Shown here one piece after another: positions 1 to 13,102 of a stretch of DNA of 64,000 bases (the first letter of the stretch is position 1; the number at the start of each line of letters is the position of its first letter). The stretch is from positions 372,001-436,000 of the forward strand of contig JAJEKV010000011.1 in assembly GCA_021234155.1 (NCBI GenBank), in the 5' to 3' direction. The notes under the pieces were generated by a model. That model was not told where the DNA came from. It ran no database searches and saw nothing but the letters and a program-made list of their open reading frames with translations. A program made the translations under genes and the position numbers. The stretch comes from Isoetes taiwanensis. Its lineage: Eukaryota > Streptophyta > Lycopodiopsida > Isoetales > Isoetaceae.

Positions 1-2788
1 GCAAATGATTTGGTGGAGCTTCTTGGTTTGATCCTGAGCCTCTTTTGTGGGATTTTTATTTTATTTACTTATTTATTTATTTATTTTTAACCGCTAGCCT
101 CGTTTTCATTCCAAATCCACGAGAAGAAATAAAGGTTTTTATTTGTAAGTTTGAAGTTTAGGGTTCAAGTGCCTATTTGTTGAATTATTGCATGAAGTTA
201 AAATCTACTACATGCTTTTCGGGTGCCTTTTGGGTGAGGTAAATACTCTAAAGATTGAAGTGTAAGCCTTGTTTTACTTTGATTTTAACTCTGTTTTCTT
301 TTGTTTTGTAGCTTATTAGTCCATAATGGTTTTATAGGTTATTTGACAATGGAGAACTAGATAATCGGAACGTTTTTTCTTTTTTTTCCCTTTTTTTGAA
401 GGACATCAAACTTTAGTGAAACTCCAAGCCAAAAGCCGATACAATTACAAAGTGGGAATAAAATCTCAAAGGATAATCATTATCCATCGACTTCGGAACC
501 ACCGCCTATGCATAAGACAACGACTCAAATGGAACTCAAATATCAACTCTGCCGATTACATGGGAGCCAAATAAGAGCAATGATAGGCCTTAGCAATTCT
601 AGCTTATAAGGCCCCGGAGGACAATCGCGGGAGGAATATCCAAACCCCGAAGACACCTGATCTTTTATGCGGCTTCCATGGACTACACCAGCCATCTTTG
701 ATGCTAAATGGAATGCTTAACTCAGAATTTATTCCAAGTATCAGATAAATAAACAGGAGCACTTGTTTGACTTTGAACCTTTGTTAAAGATGATCTCAAA
801 CTTATTATGCATACTCTTGTAGTGAATCAAATCTTTGATGCAAAGATTTCTTTTTGTTTGATGTGTTTATTTGTAAGTCAACATATTATATGACTTTTTA
901 ATGCGTAAATAGATGATCAAGAAGAATCATGTCTATAAATTTTATGCTAAAAGGCAAAATTATGATCGGCTTCACTTTTGGGCAACATTTTGGAATTAAA
1001 AAACAAGGTGCTATATAGAGAGGGTTGCCCTTTGGTCCCCGAGGGTAGATTTGCATGCTTTTGTTTTCATCGTTTGCCAAGTCTACATCCCGGATATAAT
1101 AGCCCGGATACCTAACATACACTCCCTTCCCACCGGCAAAATTATGGCATTTAGTCGTTCTCAATTTTCCTCAAATGATCATCGAATTTGCATACCTTTA
1201 ACTTTGCATGCTGTTCGGTTAGGGCTCAAACCACGTCCTGTATTGCTTTCAATTTAAGAAGGACATCGCAGGCTTGGATGTTTCCACACCCTGCACTGTA
1301 AAGATGGGTTAAGCCCCTAAACACTCATCTTAAGAACATGCATTATTGCAACCACTAACTAGGAAATGGATCACTTGTCAAAATTGCACAAGCACTAGAA
1401 AAAACAAATGCGAGGATCGAACCTTTTGGCTTGATAATTGTGGGTTAACTTTAAATTTTTGTCTCTCCGAATACATCTATGTTTATAATATTGTATGAGT
1501 CATTACTGCATTGTTAAGCAAACATAGAAAATACCCTGTGCCACAACCCGAAAGCATTTTCAAAATAAATCTTGCACGTGATCCCTCCAATCGCTATAAA
1601 ATAGTTGGCCTAGCTGGCATTGATTTTCCTATAAGAATCGGCTTGTACATCTTTGCTTGCGGGAACTTGTAAATCATGATTTGAATTGTTGTATTGGGCT
1701 CAGGGGTATGAGCTTATTAAAACTTATGATTTTTTTTTTTTTTTTCTAGTTTTTGGCCCATCCATCCATCCATCCATCTCCGTGCTAGTATATACTAGGA
1801 CATTATAGGATATTTACTTAGGGACATTATGAGATTTTTAGGAAAAGTTTTTTCAACAAGCAATTCTTTGCTTAAAACAAGAAAAAAAAGGATGATAAGT
1901 AAAGTTAATATTCCATTTAACCATGGCCAAAGGCAGCAACTTAAAAGGAAAATTATTTCCAAAGTATTTAAAACCTTGCAAGCACCAAGATTAAAAAGTC
2001 GCAAAGGAAATTCATCAAATCCCAAGGCTCATCTTCAAGCTAATGAGGTTGCATTGACGCCCAAAAATTTCTAGAAAGTTAAAAACATATCAGGATTAAT
2101 CTCCTGCAGGGATACGAAAGGAGTTCGTTCTCTTCATCAAAGCAAGGTGTTCTGTTTCCGGATGCTCTGTATTCTGCATTGATTTACAGCCTGATAGTTG
2201 AATGATAAAAAAGGAAAATGGCATAATATAGTCGTAAACCACAGATCTTCTTAGACACCTTGTTCTTGTCTGAGATCAATATAATTGTCCCCCTGTTGTG
2301 CCTTTGTGACAGAGTACATTGTATCAAAGTAAAATCTTAGCTTTTGTCATTGTTAAGCTGATTATATTAGCTTTGTCAGAAGTCAAATTTTGTTTGAGTT
2401 CAAGGGCCCTTGGCGTTTTTTACCTCTAAGTGCTTCTTAGTATTCTGAAATTTCATCGAAAAAAGACTAGATCTTAGACATCACATGAATGAAATCGTTT
2501 GAGATGTTGACAAAAATGGTCCACGAAAGAAGACTCTAGTCAGGAAGCGTTAAGTCCGAGCAATAAAATAATGGCTATATGTCGGCGGTTGATCCTTCAA
2601 CAAACGACAATCGGCCACTGCATTGCCACATTGCATGTTGCAAAATTTGCTGCTTAGAATTCACTTTCAAGGTTGCTATTAAAATCGGATCAAGAGGCAG
2701 CCTTCAAGCTCAAAATCTGCCCCCTGCTACTGGTAAGGGTTGATATAATTTAAAGTTTTTATTTGAAGATAGTCGGAATCAGATTGAT

Positions 2789-3129
2789 TTGTGGATTTTA
2801 AATTCCTATTCAAGGTTTCTGCCATGGTTATTTACATTGTGGCATGCCCCTATTACTCTGGCCATTATAGTGGGAATATGTATTGTATGTTATATATGCG
2901 GATGGGGCGTGGGCCGAAGCAGGGGAAAGCCAGATCCATACCCATATCCATATCCAGTTCCGGCAATGCCTCAACCGGCGCCTCCTGTGTGGAACCTGCT
3001 CCTTCCAAATCTGCTGGAGAAAAAAATCAGAAGGCCGGAGAAAGAGAATCAGAAGGCCGAGAAAGAAAATCAGAAGGGCCGAGAAAGAAGATCAGAAGGA
3101 TGTTCCTTGAAAAATGCGAGACCATGTAG
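2789..3129 (+). pseudogene. Broken copy of a small membrane / proline-rich / EKENQKA-repeat ORF
   Basis: This is the copy-1 counterpart of the 113-codon ORF at 32394-32735. The membrane segment, the tyrosine-proline run and the lysine/glutamate-rich repeats are recognisable, but single-base changes spread them over three overlapping frames between 2789 and 3163, so no frame covers all domains. No known family is recognised. Confidence 0.5.
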
Positions 3130-3665
3130 AAACATGTCTTTTTCTGTAATGTTGTGGCTTTGATCTCTGTTGCAATAATTTAATCCTGGTTTACTTTCCA
3201 TTTTTGTTCAATTGCATTTGTAGCTAAGTAGTAAGTTCGTGCTTCCCAACATAAAAATTCTTTTCTTCATCTTCTAAGAAGATTCTGGCTTACACGTTTT
3301 TTTTCCCTCTGACAAAAGTCTAATGTTTTATAAAAGATGCCTTCCCTCACGGAGAACAATTTTGTAGATGGAAACTTCATTATGTTATATAAGAGAAAAA
3401 ATGAGTAAAAAATCTGCCATGTAGAGGCAACAATCTGCAAGCTCCTCAACCACGTCCTCCTGGATCTGTTGCAAGATTTGAGCACTATTTTGATGCAAAA
3501 TTGAGGCTGTTGGAATAAAAAGAAACCAAGAGTAGTGTTAAGTGGTAAAATGGGTGTTGTCATTTTGTTCGAGCTAAAATGGTATATCCTTAAAGTTCGG
3601 AAAAATATCCAGTGTTCTCTCTGCGCGAAATATGCACTTCCATATATAAACTGTTAGGCAGAGGC

Positions 3666-5463
3666 AAGGGGGCGGCGGCAAGAGATCTAACCATGGTGTT
3701 GCAGCAGCTTTTTATGCGTGGCTAGTTTTGCATCCCTTGCCACTGTTGCACCACATGGCCTCCACTCTATTTGCAAAACCATGGATCAAGTCCTGCACTC
3801 CAGCAATTGTAGACATATTACCCTTGCCCACAATATTCCTGTACATTAAAGTGGAACCCTCACCCTTGAGCTTAGCAAAATTTCTCAGGTACTGCCTCTA
3901 ACCTCCAAAATTTTTCTAATTTTTGATGCTTGCATCTCCATCTGGCTGAATGCCTCATAGAAATTGCACAGAGATCTTCCAAAAACAACAGTCTACGCAT
4001 TGGCACAAGCAAATTAACTGCCACATACCCAGGTCCAACACTGGTAGCAAGGCGAGGATTTCTACTTATATAAACTGGGAAAATGGCATCCATGATGACA
4101 CCTCATATGTTTACAGTTGATAAAACTATTCATTGGGCTCATCCCAAATGTAAGGCGTTCCTATCATACCTCATCTTCATGCAGTGAGACTTCCTAGGGG
4201 CCTTTCAGATGGCCATCCTGATGCCTGGTTTACTGCAAAAGGAGAAAAAGGACCTAAAATGGTTTCTCAGCCATTCACATACCCTAACACTCAGTTCCCA
4301 ACCATGCTATGGTATCATGATCATGTCATTGGGATTACAAGGCTGAATGTATATGCAGGACTTGCAGGTCTTTATCTCTTAACATGGCCTGAGGTAGAAG
4401 AGTTGCTTAATCTGCCCTCCTGGCATTTATGAAGTTCCTTGTTATTCAAGATAGACAGTTTTTCAAAATGGATCTCTTAATTTTCCAGATGTGGGAAAGA
4501 GACCAGGCATCTAACTGCGTCCTGAAGTTTATGGAGATACAATTCTTGTGGAATGGCAAGGTATGGCCTTATATGAATGTGGATGCAAGACAGTACAGGT
4601 TTAGGATTTTTGAATGGTGCAAATGCCGGTTCTTTACCTTTCTTCACACCTGCATTGAGTTTCCTGAAGATAGCAACCGATGGCGGCTATCTTTCTTCTC
4701 CTATCAATCTTACCACTGTAACACTGGGTCCAGGGAGGGCTGATCTAATAGTAGATTTTCCATGTTCAAACTTGGACTGAGTTTTATCTCAATAACTCTG
4801 TTAGAGCTGGATTTCCTGATGGAAATCCACCGCCTGTTAAAGGACCAATGTAGTCATGAAATTTGTCATTGCTCGAACTGAAAGTAAACCTACCAGTTCT
4901 CTTCTCTAACTATGCTTCCTCAGCTATTGAAGAAACAGTATGATTCACTGGCTGATGCTTCGTCAACGTTATTTTATTCTTGACAGCCAATTTTATATCA
5001 ATAATATGACCTGGCTTGCATCTCTTACAGAAAAATGCAGGCTAGGTACAGTGGAAATATGGAATATCATAAAATCCTACTCCTGATGCACATCCGATGC
5101 GTTCATCTTATACAGTTGAAAATGTTAAGTCAGCAGGCATTTGATGTGAACAGGTACACGAATAACCATGTTCACTAGAAATTTCATATCCAGATAAGAG
5201 AAGCACTGCTTGGGATATGCAAAGGGACCCAATTTGATCAGAGTGGGCTAAAGGATACTGTTGTAGCATGGCCTGGAAATGTCACCTCCTTAGTTCTCAG
5301 GTTTAGTTCTCAAGATGGATCAAAGTTCAATTTGACCCCCAAGGGTCCCGGTTATCCTTGGTATTGCCATGTGTTGGGACAATGAAGATAATGACATGAT
5401 GAGGCCCTTTATGCTTCTGCCATTTTTTCTCTGAAGGTGGTTATGAGGGATGTTGTAACCTAG
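3666..5463 (+). pseudogene. LPR-type multicopper oxidase pseudogene (copy 1)
   Basis: This is colinear with the intact LPR gene at 33294-35100, including the short intron. The first ATG of the intact copy is lost (agtatggcgg has become ggcggcgg), and small indels break the frame repeatedly, leaving fragments at 4184-4432, 4429-4743 and 4577-4780. Copper-site damage is visible: near 5095 the HPMHVH region has lost two bases, and near 5360 the first histidine codon of HCH reads as tyrosine, with an extra base just downstream (gggacaatgaag against gggacatgaag). It would be non-functional as assembled. The indel-heavy pattern also fits an error-rich duplicate in the assembly. Confidence 0.85.
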
Positions 5464-5719
5464 AGTTTACAACTTATAGAACATTTTTTACGCTTTACTG
5501 CAATTCAAAAAAATGTCCTATTTTGGGATATTTGTCATTTGCTCGTGTATTTAAAGTTTGTTAAATTGCCGTGCTAACGGTTACAAACCAAACATTGAAA
5601 TTTCTATTCACAATTTGCCTCTAATTTTGGACAATCCAACTACAATTTGCCTCTAATTTTTTGGACAACAACCAACTAATGATTCGCTTGCATCTGCTTG
5701 ACCCTTCTGCTGAGCTACT

Positions 5720-5850
5720 CTCCTAGGATGCCTATAATCTAGACACATTGTAGTGGATGTCATAATCTAAAGACACGTTGCATGGGTAAGTTATAATCTA
5801 CGACACATTGTAGGATGCCTATAATCTAAGACACATTGCATGGGTAAAGT
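5720..5850. repeat. Tandem ~40-bp repeats downstream of the LPR copy
   Basis: The motif gatgcctataatctaagaca, with cattgcatgggtaag, recurs about four times. The same array is present after the intact LPR copy at about 35358-35482, so it predates the duplication. Confidence 0.75.
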
Positions 5851-7544
5851 TCGACTCACACATAAGGAAGTGTCAGAATCTAAAAATGGACCCTACAAGC
5901 CCTCACAATCAACCAAAGTAAAGTTGTTCCAACCTGGGGTTTTGGACTATTTTAAGGGGTATTATTTAACTTTAATTTAATTTAATTTAGTAGTTTTAAC
6001 GGTTTGTCGCATCCCTTTGGGACGCATGATGACTCATCACAATTCATTCTCAGTGATTTGGTAGCGGTATGTAAGTGATACAACGTTACAACACCATCCG
6101 AATCGATGCAAATGAAGGATAGAGTAATGCCTATTCCTATTCATCAGTATAGCCCCAAGCAAGAGGCTGGTCTTAGGGCTATCAAGAGCTTAGTTCTGTG
6201 GTGGGTACGAATAGTATTGTGGCCATGGCTTACGTGCCGGTCTGTTCCATATGATCCTTCCTTTATTCTAAAAGCAGGGTTCCATGAATCAAATTTGCCA
6301 TTTCCCACTGGGTTTGGCAGAGTCATTTGGATGAGAAAAATCCACATCAATGAGTGTGATCTAGCACTTATTTTCATGTCCGCATCAGAGGCGCAGCCCC
6401 AAGGAATAAACAGTACATTACGTAGCTAAATGGCTTAGTGTTGATTCATCTCCTAGTCGCTTACTTCAATAAACTAATGCTTAAGATCATACTGCAATAA
6501 AACGATTATAAGATACCCAATACAAATTGTTAGTGGTCATGGTGGAAAACTAGATCCGCAAATTGCAAAAGCTTGTGGGTATCGCTATGGTTAACTCCTA
6601 GTTGATAATGTGTAAGCTAAGATATCCGCATCTTCCCCCATTGCACAAGGGGAAGTCGGAAAACTGGATCTATGGACAATTTTGGATGAAGGGGAGTAGA
6701 ATATCACCCATCCCATTTGTCACATGATTACAACGGTTGCCAGCTTAAGCTAATGGCATAAAATCGATTACATCGTGGGCATAAGCATACAAAGTTGTAC
6801 CTTAAAAAGTATTATTTAGCACAAAAATACCTAAAAATAAGCAAATATTTAAACATACTATGAAATTCTAATTACCAGCTTAAATTGGATTGATTCCATT
6901 ACTTCCAATATAATCAGTTTTCTTTATCTTACTTCAACATTAACATGCTTTTGACTTTATGTTGAACTCTTTAAATTAGTTTCAAAAGAAAGAATAAGAA
7001 AACAAGCATTCCATTTCTCAAGTACCTGTAGGTACTGGGCATTCCAAAGTGACACTTGTAGCATAAGCTTATGCTAAGGCGTGAATGCTTTGTGATACTT
7101 GTCACGCTTCCATTCAGATCATTTGTTTTTTAACCCGACTAGAACCAAAACCAACTCAACTCATTCCTCAAACAACCTAACCTCGGCTATACAACCAATC
7201 CAACCCAAAAACTCCATTCTCCAAGCCCTGCATCTTGGTAGTTTGTATTTTTCTATAGAAATCTAAATAGAAACTCAAATTCTTCCATCTTCTAAATGGA
7301 TTTGTTCAAGATGTAAAAAACTTGGGTACCTTGTTTGGCCCTTTTGATAATGTTTTAGCTTGACCTTGTTCGACCACAACCCCTCGCATGCCTAGCGAGT
7401 CTTACCTTGCTAAAGCCTTCGTGTGCTTCTTCCTAGTTTTTTTTTTGTGTGTTATGGGACATGTGTTATTTTAATGGTTTATATATCGGGTCATAGTGTT
7501 TTGAATATTTATTTTTTCCAACCAAAGATACAAATTCTCCAAAA

Positions 7545-7570
7545 TCTATTCTATTCTATTCTATTCTATT
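7545..7570. repeat. (CTATT)n microsatellite, possible LINE tail
   Basis: Five to six units of ctatt. The same pentamer, reverse-complemented, abuts the LINE 3' end at 56856-56876, so this may be the tail of a strongly truncated LINE insertion. No LINE body is recognisable beside it. Confidence 0.5.
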
Positions 7571-8640
7571 CATACCAAAACAAACGCTTAAAAATGAACA
7601 CCAAAAAAAGAGAGATATGTGAATTCTATAATGAGCATATGATTTTGTTTATAAATAAATAGTTGTCACACTTGAGCCCAGAATTTATTCCGCTATTCCA
7701 AAAAAAAAAAAAAAATTTTTTTTATTCAATTATTTGAATGGAAGAAAAGGGCTATATTCAGCTCGTGACAACGCCTTTGGTTACGTGTGCGCCTTTGCCT
7801 CTCAAAATAGTTTATCGATTCATTCGATTGACATAAGAGATCTTATGTGAATTATCTATGTTTTACTCCATTGACCATGAGAACAATAACATGACAAAAA
7901 TTGGGATTGAAGTTTATCGCTAGATTCACCCACACGGACCACCCAAGTGATAGCGGTAGGGGTTGGAGCTCGTGGATGGGAAACCTCTAGCTAGATCGCA
8001 TCATGTGAATAGAAGAGTGATGCCCCTGGCATGAGCATGAGTACTTCTAGCTTTGGGGGGAAAGGGGCCCTGCGTGTCCCTAAGACCAACCAAGAAGAAC
8101 TAGTTAAAGGAGAAGAAAATGGAGGAACCTCCATGAGTCCTGACTCTTGGGGAGGGGATGTACCAAGAATCACGTGCCTTCATGATGTCATGCATCACGC
8201 GTTCCGGTCAAAGCTCCTTGCAAAACATCCTCCTGAGAAGAAGCAAGGAGCCGATTTGCTAATCAAGAGCTACAAAGCATATGAAGGGAAAAGAAAAAAA
8301 ACCCATCGACCGATTTACCCTAAACCTTTAAAGCTTTACTTGCCTTACCGGACTCTTAAATATAAATTGAGTCTGATAACTGCTAAATAGTTATTGGCAC
8401 TGGTATTTCATATAAGCCTGATAAGGGTTTCGCCTCGGCTGATAACAAAAAATTCGTGGCCTCGGTAGTATGTCTAGGCTAGGTTGTACGTCTATGGCCA
8501 GATATTGGCACGTACGACCGATGCCCCCTAGGGCCAAAGGACCAGCCAAGACCTTCAGTATCTGGCCTTAGACGTGAGGCCTCGGCCATGCATTTTTGCA
8601 GCCACACGATTTTGGATTAGCCTCGGCTAGACGAATAACC

Positions 8641-8765
8641 TTCCTTATCAACCAACTTGAAGGACTAAAGTCGACATATCCATCCATACCTCCATTTCCC
8701 CATCTTATCAACCAACTTGAAGGACGAAAGTTAGCATATCCATCCATCCATCCATCTCCCCAATT
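8641..8765. repeat. Direct duplication of a ~62-bp unit
   Basis: Two adjacent units both read cttatcaaccaacttgaagg, then catatccatccat, and end in ctcccc or ttcccc. They differ by a few substitutions. Confidence 0.8.
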
Positions 8766-11564
8766 TGACAACCATACTCCCGAGAAATCCAATGACATCG
8801 ACGATATCTTTGCAAGAGATCTTATTTTGCATGCTTGAAAGGATTGAACAAAAGGCTTCCATTCCTTAAGCATGAAATTTGCTATTACGCCCCCAAAATA
8901 TCTCTTTTCTAAGATTTGGGCGAGATGGGCCAAAAAAGGGGGCTTCGATTTTTTCCTCTATGATCCGAGGGGCATTCTTTTTTTTTTTGGTCCCCGCCTC
9001 CATAGCCGAAATAGCGGCTCTTGGTTTCATGGGGGCTAAAGAATGCCCGATGCAGCGCCTAACGGCCGGAGCCGTCAGAGAAATGGTGCCTACGCCAAAT
9101 CGGTCAAGATGGCATCTTCAAACTTCTTCTTCTTCTTCTTGCTTCCGATTTTTGGAGGACAACTCCGACCTTCACCCATTTCGAGTTCTTCCCTTTTCTT
9201 CCCCATTGCAAATGCATCGGGTTGGATGCACAAATTATTGCCGGAAACTCTTCTCCGAATTTAAGGGCCATGTAGAAGCCCCTTTGCTTTGCCGCTTTGG
9301 TCGGAGTTGATTTCTGATGCATTGCCATGAACATTTTGTTTTAGCAAAGGAGAATGAGGAATGGTTTTAGGTAGCCGAGAGGTTTCATTGCTGCTCAGGT
9401 TGCTTTGCTTCCATTTCATTGTAGCAAGCGTGAATGAGCAATGGTTTGGCCCTCTTATATCATCTTCTACTTCCTTCCATCGGGCTTTGGATTTGGGAGA
9501 ATATTTTTCATCCCCGGTGCTTGTTACCCTACCATGGTTTAGGGTCCGTAGAGATTGTGTGCTCACGGCATTGTGCGGCTTTTTCGTCCGATTGCAAAAA
9601 CATTTTCTTGCAATGGTTGAAGGCCTTTGTATTTCCTATTCGCAAAACATATTTTATATGTGTATATGGCGTATAGGGAGTGTTGTGCTATAAGGGAGGG
9701 TGAGGTGTAAAATTGCATATTCTCATGATTATGCCTTCATCCAATGCACAAAAAACATTAACACATGGAGACATTAACTAGGGACTTCAAAATTATAATA
9801 ATTATATAAGATTAACATGTACAAACGGCAGTCTCCAGACCCCAAGAACCAATTGCTACTGTGCAATCTTCATAAAATAAATCCACGGCAGCCAAACCAG
9901 AACCCCACTTGAGATTCATACTGCACTGTGGCAACATCATACAATTTTTACAAACTTTTACAGACTGAATTGATTAACCAATCAATAAAAAGCAACTATC
10001 GTTCTAGCAAAAGTGTAAAAAATTCTCCATCTAAGATACTGCACAGTCCACAACTCCACAACGCAAAAATTTGTGGCCCTCAACCAATGTACACCCATCC
10101 TCTTCTCGCTGACACTGCCACCAGACAATTACAAAACTTCTGGTAGTGGGCCATGCTCTTGTATATACACATCCACTATCACCACAATGGGTTTTAGAAT
10201 GAAAGAATATAGCCAAGCAGTTCATGGTTGTAATCCTGGGAAAAGATCCTTCGACCACAGTTGTAACCCTGGGAGATGAACATAAAATGAGATACCAAGC
10301 CAGACTTGTACAAAATCTTCAAATATCAAAGACCAGAAACATACCAAGTCAACTACCTAGCCAACTAGTCCCATTATCCCAGATGATCATCTATCGGACG
10401 CATTGAAAATAATTGTGAAGCCCTCTGCCACAACCAGCAAATGTAAGGTTCCATCACATGTTACTGGGTATTCAAAATAACAGGTGTACATACTCCACTT
10501 AAAAACACTCTTATGAATGCTGCTTATTTCATTAGGAAGGACTCAATGCGGATTTAAATGAAACTCTGGTGCCAAGGATGCTATGAAATGCCCAGCAGCC
10601 AACTCAACCTAGGTAAGCAAGCACTTGAATAAGAAATGGATCATTGGATAAGACTGCCACAGAAAAAACTTTCAATTTGTGAATGAGTGACGCTAAATTC
10701 CCTCGAAAAACACGCGGGTAAAACATCAGAAAAAGGATGACAGGACAGCAAAATCTAAGTTAAAATTTGTCAAGGAAGTCCGAGATGGACCCGAATGGAA
10801 TTACAGCAGATCGATGGGAGTGATGTTTCATATACAGCCATTGGCTGCACACTCTCTGACCAGCACGTGATTTTTAGTGGTGTTAAAAATCTAAGATAAA
10901 CTTAAACCTTCATGTTAATAATCAAATGGAATGAGACATCAATCTGAGGTAACAAACTGTATATATCTAATCTCAGACTGCACCAACGAGAAAATAATCA
11001 GTTATAAAAGCTTTGATTACTTCCACCTGGGATAAAGAAATATATCAACTCCGACAATTCATCAGTTGAGAAGAATCGGCAGTTGCACAAGATTTGACCT
11101 AGGACTTCCAACTGTGGCAAAGACCTATAGCAACAAGAACATGCCAGCCAAATACCCATGCATTAATTCTTAATAAGGAAAAGACTCATGACAGTAAAGC
11201 TGTTAAAGATGGAACATAAGCAGAATGATGGTGTAGATGGTATTAATTGTGGAGATTAAAAAGATAAAAAGATAGTTCTATAACGTGATGCTTTTAATCA
11301 CGAAGACAGAGGGCTCTATGCTTTGCCAAGGATATGTAAGGGATGCATTGGTTGTATAAATTTCAAATTTTTGGAAAAGCAATGGCTAGAGAATTTGCAC
11401 TGAGATATGTATATTTCCTCAGATATGTACATTTCCAAAGGACTGAGAACATCAGATTCCTGTCCACCAGTTCCAATATATGCTAATTAACGAGAAAGAC
11501 GGACAAATTCAGATTGTACCCTAGATCGATATACAAAATTAAGCCATGGAAAAGCTCTTACATG

Positions 11565-13102
11565 ATCTGGATTGCCAAGATTAATCGTAAGGTTTCTCAT
11601 CAACACCATGATCTAAACAACAAAATTAATCCTGTTAAAATAAAGGGCATTAAACCAAGCTGCAGAAAGACAAGGGGGCTAAACGACCCGTGACAGTTTC
11701 AATGATCCACTGAACTCATGGACATTAGTTTCTCAAAATGCCCTGTTATCTCCGGATCAAATACCTCACCAATGAACTTGTACACCTCCACAAAGTCAGG
11801 ACCATCTGAAATGTAAGTTTTACAAAATCATTACGGCCATCATTTTAGCAACTTCAAGGACAACCATAAGACTGCAGAAAATATTCTCCTGAACATTCAA
11901 TGCATAGGCCTTTGTGTTGGTACTGTCCAAGCAAGATAAATTGGCTATACATAAAAGTACCATCTTCTCACTTGTGTGCTTTACACTGTGAGTAACACAT
12001 AATTAGTAGCTTCCTAGTTAGAATTAATTACCCTTTCTGCTGTATAATGCGGTACCAGATGAACGCATGATGGATCCATGGTGTTGCGTGCATACTTGAA
12101 TAGTTGGTTCTGAATACATCATATTGTTGTTGCCCAATAACATAATCAGTTTCCCCTGCAACATGGACCTAAAAAAGGTTACTCTAAGGCCTTATAAAAA
12201 GCTGCAACAAAATTATAAACCATACCATATTTTGCAGCCTTTTGAGGATAAGGCTGAGCTGATTTATGCTTCGCCTAGGGAGGGGGAACATGCTCACCTG
12301 TCCTATTTTTTTTGAACCTTCAAAAAGTATTTTTTGTGCATGGCTGCGGATCTGAAGATCCAAAGGTGAAAACGTTAACCGAGGAAGAAAAAATTTAGCA
12401 TTTCAAACTCCAGCATATCCAATATCAAGTCCAAATCTGTAATTCTCTACCCAGCTATTCCAGAGAAAGGAGACTTATAGAGCTTGTACTCTAATTGTTC
12501 AAACGGTATCCCATTATCCTATTATCGTTCTCCCAAAACCCCTTTGCTCTAGCCTCCTAACTGACACTGAGCGTAAAGAGAAGAATTACAAACTTTTGTA
12601 AGACTAAGAAAGTACGTTTATTTCACATTCTTCTAGGGGCCTTTGAGTAGCTATGAAGAGGAAGGCCACAATGTTCACCTGAATGACTGTCTTCGAACCG
12701 ACAAAAGCTTCAATCTTTTTCCAATCACGGTCGAATCTGCAAGAAACACAAGCATATATAACATAAATTTAACCAAAAAGTCTCCATTTTCAGGATCGCT
12801 TTATTTCCGACTGTAATTTTCCAAATTTAAACAAACCCAACTGAAACAATTCTCCTCAACTGGGAAATTCTTGAATACTTAAATGTCCGGGGCAAAAGAG
12901 CCAGAACTCACAGATGGAGGGCCTCCAAGAATTTGTCGTGCTCCTGGTCGGTCCAACTCTCCCGGGATTTGGTGATGGTGTAGGGCTTTCTGATCTTTTT
13001 GTTACCCTCGTCCAGAGAAAAGTCGTCCTCCTCGTGGTCGAGGTGTTGAAGGTAGTGGTCGTGCATAGAACTCGCCATAGCTGCGCTCATCTGTTCCGAC
13101 AA
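11565..13102 (-). pseudogene. REVEILLE/LHY-like SHAQKYF 1R-MYB gene, frame-broken
   Basis: REVEILLE-type MYBs are nuclear clock-linked factors that bind evening-element-like DNA. Exon 1 (13102-12912) gives an acidic N-terminus, then [25 protein letters not shown] intron leads to exon 2 (12736-12679), FDRDWKKIEAFVGSKTVIQ. Exon 3 (12351-12226) starts IRSHAQK but has one extra A in the A-run before the YF codons, and after GEHVPPP the Arg codon is TAG. Further pieces fit the RVE8-type C-terminus: about 12165-12032 (PWIHH), 11805-about 11698 (PDFVEVYKFIGEVFDPE) and about 11613-11568 (LMRNLTINLGNP). Introns are kept, so this is a gene or an unprocessed duplicate, not a retrocopy. The frameshift and stop argue for a pseudogene; consensus error could explain the extra A but less easily the stop. 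The family call is firm, functionality doubtful. Confidence 0.8.

Larger units (their letters stand above)
1..7096. repeat. Segmental duplication, copy 1 (partner at about 29652-36764)
   Basis: This stretch aligns in direct orientation with the later copy from the window edge up to 7096, where similarity stops after the shared text aaggcgtgaatgctttgtgat. It carries a broken small membrane-protein ORF and a broken LPR ferroxidase gene, both intact in the later copy. Differences between copies are mostly 1-4-base insertions and deletions scattered over coding and non-coding sequence. The left boundary lies outside the window. Apart from the two broken genes, 1-2780 shows no convincing coding sequence; ORFs near 900-1260 and 1800-2070 are not preserved as frames between copies. 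Confidence 0.9.
7097..11560. other. Intergenic stretch without a recognised gene
   Basis: No ORF here carries a motif I recognise. The longest open frame (8031-8390, 119 codons) is lysine-rich near its end with no family signature. There is a (CTATT)n run at 7545-7570 of the kind that ends the LINEs at 56.9 kb, a direct ~62-bp duplication at 8641-8765, and a short inverted pair around 8486-8576 sharing acgtcta-ggccagata. 9700-11560 shows nothing beyond AT-rich unique-looking sequence. Confidence 0.5.

Noticed and set aside
1795-2074. Overlapping ORFs on both strands near 1.8-2.07 kb
   Set aside because: The partner copy at 31.45-31.7 kb does not keep the frame on either strand consistently.
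5720-5850. CRISPR-like array
   Set aside because: Units are contiguous and degenerate with no unique spacers, and this is plant nuclear DNA; it is an ordinary tandem repeat.
8031-8390. 119-codon plus-strand ORF as a gene
   Set aside because: No recognisable domain and no splice-linked neighbours; it could be chance or old retroelement text.
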